Below are positions 30,997 through 42,397 of a stretch of DNA of 64,000 bases, one piece after another (the stretch's first letter is position 1; every line of letters starts with the position of its first letter). The DNA comes from Pseudoips prasinana (Eukaryota > Arthropoda > Insecta > Lepidoptera > Nolidae), in the NCBI GenBank assembly GCA_951640165.1, contig OX621247.1, positions 32,028,001 to 32,092,000 on the forward strand, read 5' to 3'. The position numbers and the translations under genes are program-made. The notes below the pieces were generated by a model. That model did not search any database. It saw only the letters and a program-made list of their open reading frames with translations, and had not been told where the DNA came from.

Positions 30997-33900
30997 GGCG
31001 GCGACGTGGTCCGCCACCCGTCACGTCTCGTTTCCCGGAGAGGCGAAAAGTGGCCAACGGAGAGCCGTTTTGCTACGTTGAATGTGGGAGGAGGAATAGA
31101 AGGTAAGATGGACGAAGTATGTCAGCTGATGAGTGAAAAGCGGATCGATGTGTTGTGTGTGAATGAGACGAAGCGGAAAGGGTGTGATACTACAACACAC
31201 GGACAATACACGGCATATTGGTCTGGAGTACCGAACACCACCAGAGGTTGCCAAGGTGTGGGTCTCATTCTTTCCACAAGTATGTCTGAGTGTGTGACTG
31301 AGTTCGAATGCGTGAATGCAAGAGTAATGTGGTTGAGAATGAAAGTTGGTATGACCCGTATCTTCCTAGTAGGAGTGTACGCTCCTGTAGATATGGGTGC
31401 AGTTGTAATACAGCGAGAACAAGAGGAAAGAAAGGCATTCTGGGAGACCCTGAGAGATGTGTTGCGGTTAAGTCAGTATAATGAAAGAGTAATAATGTTA
31501 GGTGATTTTAATGGATGGGTTGGGGTAAAACGTGATGGTTTTGAAAGAGTACTAGGTCAATTCGGTGACGAAAGTGAGAATGAGAATGGGTACAGTCTGC
31601 TTGAGATATGTTTGGAATGGGGTCTTTGTGTTACAAATACTATGTTTGAACATAAAAGAATCCATACGTTTACACGAGAGAGGAAAAATGTGAGAAAGAG
31701 TATGATTGACTTCGTGATTGTAGATGAAAGACTGAGAAAGAATGTTCTAGACACAAGAGTCTATCGTGGGACCGCAATCCATACAGACCACTTTCTGGTA
31801 ATGAGCCGAATAAGTGGTCTATTCAAAGGATGGCGCCACCGAATCCCTGAGACTAAAAGTGTACTTGAGAGAATAAAAGTAGAGGAACTGCAAGAGGAAG
31901 AAGTGGCAGATGAGTACAAAAGTAAGTTGGTTGAGAAGTTTGAGGGATCTGAAGACATAAGAGAAGTAGAAGAGCTATGGAAGGTAGTCAAAGAAGGTGT
32001 GGTGAGTGTAGCTGGTGAAGTATGTAGTGTAATAAAGAGACGAAGAGGAAGAAAGATGAAGAATATTTGGTGGGATAAAAGTGTACAAAAAGTTGTATGT
32101 GAAAAGAAGAAAGCGTGGTTAGACTGGCTAGCCACCAGAGCAAACGAACGAATGCATAAGGCGACGAATGAGGATATAGAAAGGGCCTGGAATGATTATA
32201 GGAAAATGAAAGGAATTGTAAAGGATGTGGTGAATGAAAAGAAAAATGAACAAAAGGATAATTTTGATAGAAGGTTGTCTAAGGATTTTCAGACGAACAT
32301 TAAGTTTTTCTGGAAATCCGTTAGATCAGTAAGAGGCATAACTCCAACCTCAGAACTGAAATCCATACGAGACCAAGATGGAAATATAGTGAAAGGGGAA
32401 GAATGCGTGTTAAAACGTTGGAAGGAGTATTTTGAAAGTTTGTATGAAAGAGGTGTAACAGAGAGTGAACGTAGTTCACTAAGTATAGACAAGAACAAAT
32501 GTAAAGATGACATTGGTATGGATGAGATTGTGAAAGCTATTAAGGGTATGAAATCAGGTAAGTCACCAGGGTATGACAGGATAACTTCCGAGATGCTGAA
32601 GGCTGGACATGGCGTCATAGCGAGTCAGCTGTGCAGCCTATTCAATTTATGCTATACCACCGGCCAAGTGCCAAGTGATTGGTGCAAGGCTGTCATCGTA
32701 CCTCTTTACAAAGGGAAAGGCTCACGGCAAGACTGTAAAAACTATAGGGGCATTAGTCTACTCAGCGTCGTTGGTAAGTTGTATGCAAAAGTATTGGTTG
32801 AAAGAGTTGTGAAAGAAACCGATGCGAAAATATGGGATGCACAGGCAGGTTTTCGGAAAGGAATGGGATGCACGGATCAGGTCTTTTCTCTGCGAAGCAT
32901 AGTAGAGAAGTTTTTGGGCAAAAACCAAAAGGTTTACTGTGCCTTCGTAGACTTAGAAAAGGCCTACGATAGAGTGTTGAGGAGTGAACTATGGTCGGTA
33001 CTGTCCATGTATGGGTTGAACGACAACCTTGTTCAAGCACTAAAATCTCTTTATAGGGATTCCAGAGCTTGCGTGAGGATTAACGGGTCATACACCGAGT
33101 GGTTTAGCATCCAAAAGGGTGTTAGACAGGGATGTGTAGCGTCACCGTGGTTGTTTAACCTATTCATGGATAGCTGTTTAAAAGATTTGAAAGAAAGTGA
33201 ATGCGGTGTAAGGATGAATGAGTTACTCATCAAATGTCTGCTGTACGCTGATGATCAAGTTCTACTTGCATCATCTGCGGACGAGTTGCAGGTGATGGTA
33301 ACAAATATGCATGAAGCTTTTGAAAGGAAAGGGATGAAAATGAATGTAGGTAAGACGAAAGTAATGGTATTTGAGAGGGATGAATACACGACAACGTGTG
33401 ATATTGTGATTGGAGGAGAGAAAGTCGAACAGGTGAATGAGTTTGTATATTTGGGAACTTTGTTTACGAGAGATGGGAAATATGAAAAAGATATTGTTAG
33501 AAGAGTAAATGCGGGGAATAGAGTGAATGGGGCACTACACGCCTTTATGAGTAGCCGGCAAGTATCAAAGAAGGCTCGACTAGCCGTGCACGATGGAGTG
33601 TTAGTGCCAACTTTAATGTATGGAAGTGAAAGTTGGGTATGGCAGAAAAAGAATGAAAGTAAAATAAATGCAGTGGAAATGAGAGCTCTGAGAAGTATGT
33701 GTGGTGTGACTTTGAGAGACAGAATTCGAAATACTGATGTAAGAGAGCGTTGTGGTGTGAAAGAGGATGTAGTCACAAAGATTGAAAAAGGCATGCTGAG
33801 ATGGTTTGGCCATTTAGAAAGGATGAATGAAAGAAGATTGACAAAAGAAGTATACCTGGCCTGTGTGAATGGGACAACCGGAAGGGGAAGACCACGTCGA

Positions 33901-34097
33901 ACATTCTCTGACCAAATTGGAGATGTTCTCAAGAAAGGGCAGGTCAGAAGTACCCTAAACCGGCGAGCATGTATGAAGAATATAATGTCAGTAATCGAGG
34001 CAAAAGAAGTATGCAAAGATCGTGACAAATGGAAATCCGTTGTCTCTGCCTACCCCTCTGGGAAACAGGCGTGAGTCTATGTATGTATGTATGTATG
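30997..34097 (+). mobile_element. RTE-like non-LTR retrotransposon, near full length
   Basis: A 3101-bp element with one open frame, a 3' UTR of about 23 bp and a (TATG)n end. The single frame, short 3' UTR and simple-repeat end fit the RTE clade. It is bounded by the exact 12-bp duplication TCTTATTTTGAC. Three shorter copies of the family lie at 7499, 25895 and 38576. Confidence 0.95.
31006..34074 (+). CDS. RTE-like endonuclease-reverse transcriptase
   Basis: The protein nicks target DNA with an apurinic-type endonuclease and primes reverse transcription from the nick. Counting from 31006, the endonuclease spans about residues 22-265: Asn26 (TLNV), Glu54 (NETK), GDFN at 166-169 and Asp261-His262 (TDHF). 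The reverse transcriptase spans about 510-800: FVDLEKAYD with Asp649, [10 protein letters not shown] and the catalytic YADD at 747-750. The C-terminal part has GHLERM (935-940) and GRGRPR (959-964), usual in this group. The frame has no internal stop. It is open at its 5' side into the SINE tail and has no ATG before Asn26 (first ATG at 31108), so this copy probably lost its authentic start by a small 5' truncation. Confidence 0.93.
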   Translation: MVRHPSRLVSRRGEKWPTESRFATLNVGGGIEGKMDEVCQLMSEKRIDVLCVNETKRKGCDTTTHGQYTAYWSGVPNTTRGCQGVGLILSTSMSECVTEFECVNARVMWLRMKVGMTRIFLVGVYAPVDMGAVVIQREQEERKAFWETLRDVLRLSQYNERVIMLGDFNGWVGVKRDGFERVLGQFGDESENENGYSLLEICLEWGLCVTNTMFEHKRIHTFTRERKNVRKSMIDFVIVDERLRKNVLDTRVYRGTAIHTDHFLVMSRISGLFKGWRHRIPETKSVLERIKVEELQEEEVADEYKSKLVEKFEGSEDIREVEELWKVVKEGVVSVAGEVCSVIKRRRGRKMKNIWWDKSVQKVVCEKKKAWLDWLATRANERMHKATNEDIERAWNDYRKMKGIVKDVVNEKKNEQKDNFDRRLSKDFQTNIKFFWKSVRSVRGITPTSELKSIRDQDGNIVKGEECVLKRWKEYFESLYERGVTESERSSLSIDKNKCKDDIGMDEIVKAIKGMKSGKSPGYDRITSEMLKAGHGVIASQLCSLFNLCYTTGQVPSDWCKAVIVPLYKGKGSRQDCKNYRGISLLSVVGKLYAKVLVERVVKETDAKIWDAQAGFRKGMGCTDQVFSLRSIVEKFLGKNQKVYCAFVDLEKAYDRVLRSELWSVLSMYGLNDNLVQALKSLYRDSRACVRINGSYTEWFSIQKGVRQGCVASPWLFNLFMDSCLKDLKESECGVRMNELLIKCLLYADDQVLLASSADELQVMVTNMHEAFERKGMKMNVGKTKVMVFERDEYTTTCDIVIGGEKVEQVNEFVYLGTLFTRDGKYEKDIVRRVNAGNRVNGALHAFMSSRQVSKKARLAVHDGVLVPTLMYGSESWVWQKKNESKINAVEMRALRSMCGVTLRDRIRNTDVRERCGVKEDVVTKIEKGMLRWFGHLERMNERRLTKEVYLACVNGTTGRGRPRRTFSDQIGDVLKKGQVRSTLNRRACMKNIMSVIEAKEVCKDRDKWKSVVSAYPSGKQA

Positions 34098-34109
34098 TCT
34101 TATTTTGAC
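34098..34109 (+). repeat. 12-bp target duplication, right copy
   Basis: Exact repeat of 30985-30996. Confidence 0.95.
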
Positions 34110-34300
34110 TGGCCTGTTGGTATAGTGCTTAGTAACCTGACTGCTAAACCTGAGGTTGTGGATACGATACCCACGCAGGAGAAATCTTCGTTTGAAAATG
34201 AAGATGAGAACATGTTGCTATGGTTTCTATAGTAAAAGCTATGTCTAGTTTGGAATCAGGTGGCAGTTTGTTAGTTCTCCCAAGATATTTATTGGTGATT
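34110..34300 (+). mobile_element. SINE U copy
   Basis: GGCCTGTTGGTATAGTGC head, CTGACTGCTAAACCTGAGG, then body with GTTTGGAATCAGGTGGCAG and ending CCAAGATATTTATTGG. The core is partly deleted. Confidence 0.65.
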
Positions 34301-34924
34301 TTATAATTATATAGTTAACTTTAGGTCTACAATTATGTACATTCTATCGTTAAGTACGTAAGTTTTTTGTAAGACTGTTTGTGTCTCATACATAAATACA
34401 GCATTAGCCTTGTCGAAGATTGTGCATCGAGTATGTTACGGTCTTTCCACAGTTTTCAATCTCGCGAGACAGAGTATAATCTAACTAATTTACGATTTTA
34501 TGGTGACATATATAAATCTTTATGACAAATCAAAAGCTTTTGTTCATTATCAAATGCACTACTGTAATCAAGTAGGTACTCAAAAGCCGCGCAACGGTTA
34601 TGACGTAGCTGCTATGTTATGATCATATTTTTATACTGTGATTATTTATTTGATTAGTGATTATCATTTATTAATTACTATAATAATTTTACATCTTAAA
34701 ACTATTAATAATCGATATTAGACTTTCAAATGGTTGTCACTGATAAAAATATAAATAGGGTAGGAGAATTATTAAAGAGGCATTCTTTGTACGACGGTAG
34801 ATGAGAACGTTACTCTGTTCGATTAAATATTGTGTGTGGAAAATATCTCGGAGTTTTAAGGTGCAAAACCTGCGAGTGCGTAATACTACATATAATAATA
34901 GCTATTTAATTTAAGTTATAATTT
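34301..34924. other. AT-rich spacer
   Basis: No recognised feature. Confidence 0.4.
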
Positions 34925-35215
34925 TTAGATGCTGTGCTGCTAACGGCAAAGAATATCAGCACCCCATTTCATCCTGTGGGACGGGGATTTAAGTCGTTGA
35001 AGTCGACCCGAGGAAATATCTCCCAGAGAACGGGCCGCAAGGTTTTTTTGTGTACTATGACCATCATACTGCCACCATCGCCAACCCGTCTGCCAGACGT
35101 GGCGGGTATGCCCTATACCACATCTATACCACCAAATCATGGACACAACTCCACTGTAAAAATCTTTTTAGAGTCCTTTCTCCAGTAGTGGACGTCATTC
35201 GGCTTAGATGCAATG
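34925..35215 (+). mobile_element. repeat D copy, diverged
   Basis: TGTGCTGCTAACGGCAAAG start, AAGTCGACCCGAGGAAATAT, CGCCAACCCGTCTGCCAGAC and CCAGTAGTGGACGTCATTCG. Confidence 0.7.
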
Positions 35216-35249
35216 TAAGTTGATTGACGATCACGAGATTGACGAGATT

Positions 35250-35509
35250 GACGATCACCGTAGCCTAGTTGGTAGTGCTCCTGCCTACGAAGCTGGTGGT
35301 CCTGGGTTCGAATCCCGGTAAGTGCAAATATTTGTGTGATGAGCACGAATATTTGTTTCTGAGTCATGGATGTTTTCTATGTATTTAAGTATTTATCTAT
35401 CTATATAAGTATTTATATCGTCGCCTAGTACCCATAGTACAAGCTTTGCTTAGTTTGGGGCTAGGATGATCTGTGTGACATTGTCCCTAGATATTATAGA
35501 TATTATAAG
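35250..35509 (+). mobile_element. SINE A, full length
   Basis: A box TAGCCTAGTTGG, B box GGTTCGAATCC, core and tail complete; preceded by a small GACGA/GATT duplication. Confidence 0.85.
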
Positions 35510-36147
35510 TAAATGTTAATAAAATAATAATAAATTCTTAGGTATAGGTAGTAGCATAAATTAGTATTCATGTATAGAATAAGTGAATTTTCGTACGTCA
35601 TGCATGACATAAAATGACTAATGTGTGAGACTCATTGTTATTATGACATCTGTAATGCACCACATTTTTTCAAATAAATTTATTTTGATTTTTGATGATG
35701 GATTATTAGAGATTTTTTGTTTAAGCTGTTTTACAGGTAACTTTGTGATTATTTATATCGATAAAAGGTTTTTTTCGGATCAATGATGTTCTACAAAATA
35801 AAGTAAATTTTGGTATAAATGATTTTATGTGTAAGACGAAGTTTACACTGCGCGCTGCAAAGCTAACGCCGCGGGCGCATGGGCGCCTGTCCGCCCGCCT
35901 ATTAGAAACATGCAACGCCTACATATACATTCCAAGTCAAAATTTAAGAGAATGGCCATTGATTTATTAAAGTCATAGTTAAAATTACCTATCACGCTCC
36001 TGACTAAATCGCGCAAGTATTCTTAATTAATTTAACATTATTTCGCGGACATTGGTGTGGGTTACACGTTTACTACGTACTTTATCTGGCTGCTTAAAAT
36101 AATGTATTCATGTGTAACTGTTTAATGTCCCCATAAAGTAAAATAAA
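35510..36147. other. spacer with GC-rich patch
   Basis: A GC-rich patch at 35845-35905 (GCGCGCTGCAAAGC, GCCGCGGGCGCATGGG) stands out; I could not assign it. Confidence 0.35.
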
Positions 36148-36436
36148 TAAAACAGGCCAAGCGCGAGTCGGACTCGCACACGAAGGGTTCCGTACCATTA
36201 CCTATAAAAACGAGTAAAAAATTCACGTTCGTTGTATGGGAGCCGCCTATTTATTTTATTTTGTTTTTTTTGTATTTTTTGTCATAGCGGCAACAGAAAT
36301 ACATCATCTGTGAAAATTTCAATTGTATAACTATCACGGTTCATGAGGTAAAGCCTGATGACAGACCGACAGACAGACGGCGAAGTCTTAGTAACAGGGT
36401 CCGTTTTACCCTTTGGGTACGAAACCCTAAAAAGAT
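36148..36436 (+). mobile_element. repeat I, short subtype
   Basis: GGCCAAGCGCGAGTCGGACTCG, AAGGGTTCCGTACC start and GGGTACGAAACCCTAAAA end: GGGTTCCGTA and TACGAAACCC are inverted ends. The middle has GACAGACCGACAGACAGACGG. A common lepidopteran MITE type. Confidence 0.75.
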
Positions 36437-36471
36437 GAACCTCGAAGAACGAGGTTCATCTTTTTAGGGTT
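36423..36471. repeat. perfect hairpin, 22-bp arms
   Basis: AACCCTAAAAAGATGAACCT... and its exact reverse complement around AAGAA. The outer half of the left arm is the end of repeat I. Confidence 0.9.
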
Positions 36472-36554
36472 CTGGCGAAAAACTTGTGGAGAAACACAGA
36501 TTTGGTTGAGGTCAGCGCCTTAAGCGAACCATAGCCGCAAGCTATACCCACTTT

Positions 36555-36982
36555 AAAGTGTCAATAATAAATCAATCAAGGTACTCTTACTCTTTCATCA
36601 GAAAAGTCCTTAACAATAGTATTCATACAAAAATAAAACTAACACAATTTAAACAAACTAGCCAACGTAGTACACGACGAGCTAGCTTACTAGTTTTACC
36701 GAAAATTAGAACTAACTATGGCAAAAAAATGCTAACTTTTGAAGGAGCACAACTTTACAATAAAATACCCTCACATATTAGAAATATACACTCACTCAAT
36801 GCATTCAAAACTCAACTTAGCCAGTATCTAGTCGCAGATTCAAAACTGTTGGAGAAATTAACGCATTGAATGGGTAACTGAAGATGGTGAACTTTATTAC
36901 AACTTATTGTAATTAGTATTGTTCTCAAGTAAGTGACATGTAATGTTTTTATTGAGAATAAAAGTTCTTTAAACCTAAACCT
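36555..36982 (+). pseudogene. CR1/Jockey-type LINE ORF2 C-terminus
   Basis: An open frame of about 100 codons ends in a LINE-like C-terminus: SLLVLPKIRTNYGKKMLTF, then EGAQLYNKIPSHIRNI and FKTQLSQYL. It is followed by a 3' UTR with TTCTCAAGTAAGTGACATG and GAGAATAAAAG, shared with 11.5 kb and 47.7 kb. The 5' part of the LINE is gone. It is not a host gene. Confidence 0.75.
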
Positions 36983-37080
36983 TAGTGGACGCTAAGTAAA
37001 TGAGTCTAATGGAAAATCCGTGCTCATTCTGAGACAGATTCTAATATTCTATTACAAATTGGTGGATAACATTAATTATG

Positions 37081-37216
37081 TAATATCCAGGGACATTATT
37101 CCACGGCCATCTTATCCCAAACTAAGCACAGCTTGTACTATGAAAATCAGATAACTGATAATTACACCCAGACACAGGACAAACAGACATGTTAATGAAC
37201 ACAAATATCTGTCCTG
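37081..37216 (-). mobile_element. SINE B, cut at its head by SINE C
   Basis: Plus strand TAATATCCAGGGACATTATT to ACACAAATATCTGTCCTG; the head is missing where SINE C starts. Confidence 0.7.
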
Positions 37217-37377
37217 TATCACCGGTACTTTACAAACATACAGTTGATGGACACAAATTACATCCAGACTCAGAACAACTACTTATGGTTGACACAAATT
37301 GTTGTCCTGTGCTGGAATTGAAACCCGGGACACGGAGTGGCGAGGCGACTGTCCCAACCGCTGCGACACTTGTCAGA
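37217..37377 (-). mobile_element. SINE C
   Basis: CACCGGTACTTTACAAACATAC to CCCGGGACACGGAGTGGCG; includes part of the tRNA-like head. Confidence 0.65.
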
Positions 37378-37440
37378 ACTAATATCGTTAACATGTCCTT
37401 GTTATTAAACTTAACTATATTGATATATTATGTCTATACT

Positions 37441-37595
37441 AAGCCAGTCGCCTTACCGCTTCGTGTCGAGGATTCGAGTCCCGCGCCGGACACCTATTTG
37501 TGTGACCCATAAATAGTTGTACTGAGTCTGGATGTAATCTGTGTCCGTCTATTATATGTTTGTAAAGTACCCCGCGACACAGGAATAAGATTCCA
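37441..37595 (+). mobile_element. SINE C, inverted partner
   Basis: Head AAGCCAGTCGCCTTACCGC with B-box-like GATTCGAGTCCCGCGCC, core GTACTGAGTCTGGATGTAAT and end ACCCCGCGACACAGG. Confidence 0.7.
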
Positions 37596-37679
37596 TAGTG
37601 CGTATGCGTTCCATAGGGTGTTGACTTTAAAAAAAGAATACATTCGCTTCCAGCGAGTGCCGACAACTTTTAATAAAAG

Positions 37680-37975
37680 AAAATAAAAAAATGGTTTTTA
37701 TTCACGTAGACTTTAAAAAAGCGCTTGTAAATAGTCAGAACATGTTTGTAGTAATATAGTCGTATAAATTATTATTTCTAGTAACATAGATATTTAGGTA
37801 CACATTGTATGAAAACATTTATAAAATTTATTTTATTATAGCATTGATATTAAGCTAGCTCATATCAAGTTATTGTCAAGAGATTATGTTTAATTATCTA
37901 GTTTAAGTCTAATATTTTTACTACATATTGTCAATGGTTCTGTCTATATTAAGGTATCATTATGACGGACCTTGA
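37680..37975 (-). mobile_element. repeat H, uninterrupted 3' region
   Basis: The cleanest H copy; it holds the empty site AAGGTATCATTATGACGGAC for the pogo element at 51049 and CATAATGA for the LINE at 25895. Confidence 0.75.
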
Positions 37976-38149
37976 TGAAAGAAACATTTCATACATTAAG
38001 GAAATATCGGCTATCACATTTTCACGCGCGGATGACGAATGTAGGTAGCTGCTTATCGAGTCATAATAAAATTTGTTCAAGTACATTATTGTATTGAATT
38101 TCAGAATAAAGTTTCAGATTTCAGAATAAATAGTATGTATTTAGGCAAA

Positions 38150-38240
38150 TATGTTTGTCGTCTGGTTGCGTTATTACAGGCTCTATCTAGTTTGGGATCA
38201 GATGGCAGTGTGTTAGTTGTCGTAAGATATTTATTATAAA
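38150..38240 (+). mobile_element. SINE U tail
   Basis: GTCTGGTTGCGTTATTACAG, GTTTGGGATCAGATGGCAGT and AAGATATTTATTATAA. Confidence 0.6.
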
Positions 38241-38575
38241 GATATTTAATTTACGCTATTAGCTGCTACCTTCAGACATACCTCTTATGTAGTATTTTGA
38301 TGAGATACTAAAATCGGCGGACGCTGTTATATTTATTTATTACATTGTCACCTAAGAAGAGGCGTCATAAATAAATGCCGTTATAATTAATAGACCGTAA
38401 AAATGTTGTTTAATTATTTCTGTCACTTACCCAGATTATAATTTAAAAAATAAAACCAAATGTAGGTATCATAAATAAATTATATTTCCTATACATACGA
38501 AACCACTATATTTAACCATAAATTTATTCACTGTATTTTATATATTATAAATCACCATAATTAATCGGAGACGTT
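38241..38575. other. AT-rich spacer
   Basis: No recognised feature. Confidence 0.4.
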
Positions 38576-38737
38576 CTCAAGAAAGGGCAGGTCAGAAGTA
38601 CTCTAAACCGGCGAGCATGTATGAAGAATATAATGACTGTAATCGAGGCAAAAGACGTGTGCAAAGATCGTGGCAAATGGAAATCCGTTGTCTCTGCCTA
38701 CCCCTCTGGGAAACCAGCGTGAGTCTATGTATGTATT
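38576..38737 (+). mobile_element. 5'-truncated RTE-like LINE, 160 bp
   Basis: Matches 33917-34090 of the long copy with a handful of differences (for example AAGACGTGTGC for AAGAAGTATGC). A tentative 7-bp duplication AATTAAT flanks it (38569-38575, 38740-38746). Confidence 0.85.
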
Positions 38738-38968
38738 AAAATTAATATAAAAAACTAAAAATCTATGTTGTATACACATAATGACGTTAAAAATAAACCG
38801 GGAAAGCAACAAAAATATCATTTTCATTCGTGTCAGCAAGGTCGCCAGCCAAGACGTTTCCTCTATTTACTTTTTCCCGTAATCTACTATAACGAGTGCT
38901 CCAATATCTACTGATGATAACGTTGAACATATATACGGACCAATGGACCATAAAGCAATAATAATAAT

Positions 38969-39050
38969 ATAATATCCTGGGACATCATTCACATACGCCC
39001 ATCTGATGCCAAACTCAGCAGAGCTTGTACTATGGAAATCAGATAACTGA
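38969..39050 (-). mobile_element. SINE B tail
   Basis: AATATCCTGGGACATCATTC to ATGGAAATCAGATAACTGA on the plus strand. Confidence 0.65.
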
Positions 39051-39062
39051 GATATTTATTCA

Positions 39063-39373
39063 CTAGCTGTGCCCCGCGGTTTTACTCGCGTAATATTTTA
39101 TAAATTACCACAGCTCCTCCCCCGTAAGTGATAGCGTGATAATGTAGCCTACATGTTGACTCGACTTCTTAGTAATATTCATGCAAAATTTTAAGTAAAT
39201 CCATGCAGTACTTTTTGAGTTTAGCCCGGACATACATACAGACACACACAGACAAAAATTCTAAAAACTATATTTTTGGCTTCGATATCGATTGTAGACA
39301 ACGCACCAATTATCCCTTAAAAAAAATTCAATGTACAGTTTTGACTTTCCTACGATTTTATTATATCTATAGA
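39063..39373 (-). mobile_element. Helitron, long subtype, full length
   Basis: Plus strand CTAGCTGTGCCCCGCGG to TTATATCTATAGA. Confidence 0.85.
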
Positions 39374-39375
39374 TA

Positions 39376-39455
39376 AATGAGAAAAGTACGAAGAAATGAA
39401 TAGTACAAATAGTGCTGCTTATTTCACAAGAAATATCTACCAGCAGACCCGCGAC
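39376..39455 (-). mobile_element. retroelement tail R
   Basis: Minus strand CTGCTGGTAGATATTTCTTG and AAGCAGCACTATTTGTACTA match 22402-22460. Confidence 0.6.
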
Positions 39456-39972
39456 TGGCGAAATTTTAAAGAGCTATAATAATGTGTGTAGGTCTATAAT
39501 ACTTACCTACTAATAATTACATAAATATTTAAATACATATAAATGTCTAATAATACATTCTATGAGGATGAAATTGAAAGATACTCTTTTTAAAGTGCAG
39601 TATTGTATATTTGGCGGAAAAGAGTTCCACAATCTGACTGCATGAACAGTAAAGGAATAGGAATGAAAATCATTTTTAGGGAGTTTTAGGACGGTTTTCA
39701 GATACTACATATACTACTTTTTCTTTTGTAAATACATATTTATAAAGATAACTAGCGGCCCGGTGCGTGCTTCGCCAGGTATAAGCCATCGTAATAAAAA
39801 AAAAAATTATTAAGTTCATTTATTCAAACTAAAAAATATTTTAAATTGCTAAAAGAAGTTTTACACTTTTTCAATACTTTTTTTAATTTAAGACCAAATT
39901 TAGCCAAATCAGTAAAGGCGTTGTTGAGTTATAACATTATAACGAAAAGTGGCATTGATTTTTATATATATA
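39456..39972. other. spacer
   Basis: AT-rich; a possible repeat piece GGCGGAAAAGAGTTCCACAATC lies near 39613. No gene seen. Confidence 0.35.
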
Positions 39973-40089
39973 AATTACACCCAGACACAGGCCAAACAGT
40001 TCATGCACACAAATATCTGTCCTGGGTGGGAATCGAATCGCGACCTGCGGCGTGAAAGGCAAGTATTTACCAATCACGCCAACCGGCCC
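39973..40089 (-). mobile_element. SINE B head half
   Basis: Minus strand GGGCCGGTTGGCGTGATTGG to CTGTGTCTGGGTGTAATTT. Confidence 0.75.
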
Positions 40090-40180
40090 TTCAAATGAAT
40101 AAAGCATCTAAATACGATTTCTTATTTAAATGTGTTGACTTAATCCACTTATTCCCGAGTAACGTGTCTCTAATTGCACC

Positions 40181-40240
40181 TGTGGCGCAGCGGTGTAGAC
40201 AGGCTCTTCGCCAGTTCGTGTCCCTGGTTCGATTTAAAGT
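40181..40240 (+). mobile_element. tRNA-like SINE head fragment
   Basis: TGTGGCGCAGCGGTGTAGAC with a B-box-like CCTGGTTCGATTT. It may be the SINE C head; not a functional tRNA since no 3' acceptor strand follows. Confidence 0.45.
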
Positions 40241-40515
40241 AAAGTAAAAAAAAAAAACTAAAAATGTTTATTTGAACAGAATAACAGTTACCAACTAATG
40301 ATTACAGAATAGTGAATGCACAACTTTACAAAAAGTACTAGTACTGTCTCCAAAAACTAGGCTAATGCCTGTATTTCGGGAAACAGTGCTCATTCTAATA
40401 GGTTTATACAATAAAACAGTGGTGGTCGTGGTATTATTGGCAATTTACATATGTGTAAGTTTTAAAGAAAATTAATTCTAGGTACGTAAGGGGCATATAT
40501 TTGTACTATATAAGA

Positions 40516-40516
<1 letters not shown>

Positions 40517-40576
<60 letters not shown>

Positions 40577-40654
40577 TGTATGTGTGTGTGTATGTGTGTG
40601 TGTATGTGTGTGTGTATGTGTGTGTGTGTGTGTGTGTATGTGTGTGTGAGTGTA
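40517..40654. repeat. (TG)n microsatellite
   Basis: Uninterrupted TG for about 50 bases, then TGTA-interrupted units to about 40654. Open frames through it on both strands are artefacts of the dinucleotide. Confidence 0.95.
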
Positions 40655-40784
40655 GCTTTTACTCAATGTACTTTAGCAGCGCTTCAGTGTTATTATAATC
40701 TAGCTGGAGAAGCCAACTGGTTGTGATCGACTTAACTTCATGGATGTTGAGGCCTCTAATGTTGTGATTTCGGCGATAACGACG

Positions 40785-40823
40785 TGAAAGGCAAGTATTT
40801 ACTAGACACGCCAACCGGCCCGT
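40785..40823 (-). mobile_element. SINE B head fragment
   Basis: Plus strand GACGTGAAAGGCAAGTATTT and ACGCCAACCGGCCCG. Confidence 0.6.
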
Positions 40824-41031
40824 AATATAATATGAATGCGACGTAAATAACTTGACTAAATGATAATAAGATACGTTATCTAAGAGCCTATCTAGTTCCG
40901 GGTAGATAACATTCACTCTAGCGAGCCTTCGAATCAAGAACATAATAATAACATATGCTCTTGGCCAAATTTCAATAACACCGGCTAATTTTAACAGAGA
41001 CTGACCAACTACAACATAGTTTAGTATTTAT

Positions 41032-41400
41032 TTGTTGGTGGTCTAGTGGTTAGTTAACCGAACTGCTAAACCGGAGGTCGTGGGTTCGATTGTAAAACAT
41101 ATATTTGTACACGAGCACGAATGTTTGTTCTGTCTGTGTGTAATTTATCTATAACAAGCTGTGCCCCGCGGTTTTACCCGCTATCTTTATAAATTATAGC
41201 CTACGTGTTAATCCAGGGTGTCAGTCAACTCCATACCAAATTTTATTAAAATCGCTCCTGCCATTTATAGGTACGTGAAGAAGTAACAAACATACACACT
41301 CACTTTCGCCTTTATAATATTAGTAGGATATGTATGTTTTTAGATATACATAACTAAGTTTAGCCTAGTATATTTATTGGTGGTTATTTATTTAATACTA
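41032..41400 (+). mobile_element. SINE U split by a Helitron
   Basis: TTGGTGGTCTAGTGGTTAG head, GTCGTGGGTTCGATT B box, core to GTGTAATTTATCTATA, then a minus-strand Helitron (41153-41328), then TATGTATGTTTTTAGATATA. Confidence 0.7.
41153..41328 (-). mobile_element. Helitron, short subtype, nested
   Basis: Plus strand AAGCTGTGCCCCGCGG to CTTTATAATATTAGTAGGA. Confidence 0.8.
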
Positions 41401-41661
41401 GTTACACGTAGATATTTAGATATGTAATTTATATTATTCTAGAACAATTTAAGGTCATTAAAAACTCTCGTGTGTAGGTACACATTCAGATATATCGCAC
41501 TCGCCGGCCAAGAGTTCTACCGAGAACACGCCGTGACCACAATCACTCTCAACATCCCTTAATTTGTATTGAAATACCCCCTCCTATCATCAATCGAACA
41601 AGTGGTCCAGGTTTTCGGGTATTAATGTAGGACGAAAATTGCAAAATGTCCCTAAAAACCG

Positions 41662-41678
41662 CCCCCCCCCCCCCCCCC
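41662..41678. repeat. poly-C run of 17
   Basis: Homopolymer; length may be an assembly estimate. Confidence 0.9.
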
Positions 41679-41836
41679 TCATGCATACCCGTTAATAACT
41701 GCCCTGACTGCCACATGGGTGTCTTCTAGTTAATTTTAGTAGACGGTTTGAATCCTCACTCTTTTATTGTCCGGTGAGACAGTGAAAGCCGCCAAAAGTA
41801 CACGTCATGTTATACAAATAAAAGTCAAAGTGTATA

Positions 41837-42275
41837 CAGGCTGGCCGAGGAGTTGACGTTCAAACGCAAAATTTAGACACTTTATAATGATGAGTATCCG
41901 AATCACCCCCATGTATGTTCTACGATTTTGCGTAGTTTACGAGATAGAATTTTTTAAATGGTATTTTTTTAATTTCACCTAACATCAGTTTTTCGATTTT
42001 TTTCTCGTTCTGTTTAACATTTCTGGTTCAGTTTTTTTGTGATAACTAATTAGCATAGTTTAACCTAACACCCCAAAATGTATGGTTTATCTAATCATTG
42101 CAGAACTGACTTAGAATTTATTCGAACGTTCAAAATTAGGGTTTGAGCTCAGGACTCATATATTTTCAAAGTATCAAAAAAAACGCAAAATCGTAGAACA
42201 TACATGGGGGTGATTTGGATACTCCACAGCATATAGTATCTAAATTTTGCTTTTGAATGCCCCTCGGCCATCCTG
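41837..42275. mobile_element. 439-bp MITE with ~100-bp inverted arms
   Basis: Left arm CAGGCTGGCCGAGG...CACCCCCATGTATGTTC pairs with the right arm ending GGCCATCCTG. TA on both sides suggests a TA target. The centre is non-coding. The superfamily is not determined; Tc1/mariner-type is plausible. Confidence 0.8.
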
Positions 42276-42397
42276 TAGGTATAACAGGAAATGTTCAATT
42301 TTATAGCAAGACTGATCTCCTTATGTATCCGATGCTATTTACAATAAGCATTGCATATATACCTACTGCTAGTTATTTACTTCCTTATATCTATATA

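Noticed and set aside
1877..35340. tRNA genes at the SINE A/B/T/U heads (perfect A and B boxes)
   Set aside because: None closes an acceptor stem, and each head is followed by the same SINE core and tail. They are SINE promoters.
36558..36869. 103-aa frame as a host gene
   Set aside because: Matches the C-terminus of LINE ORF2 and is followed by a LINE 3' UTR shared with other places.
38900..38960. Possible fourth BRMS1L exon (minus-strand peptide GPYICS)
   Set aside because: Only four residues fit the expected GPYIVYML motif and the following residues diverge; no convincing splice sites.
40478..40726. Cys-Val and Thr-His repeat frames
   Set aside because: Translation of a TG/CA microsatellite.
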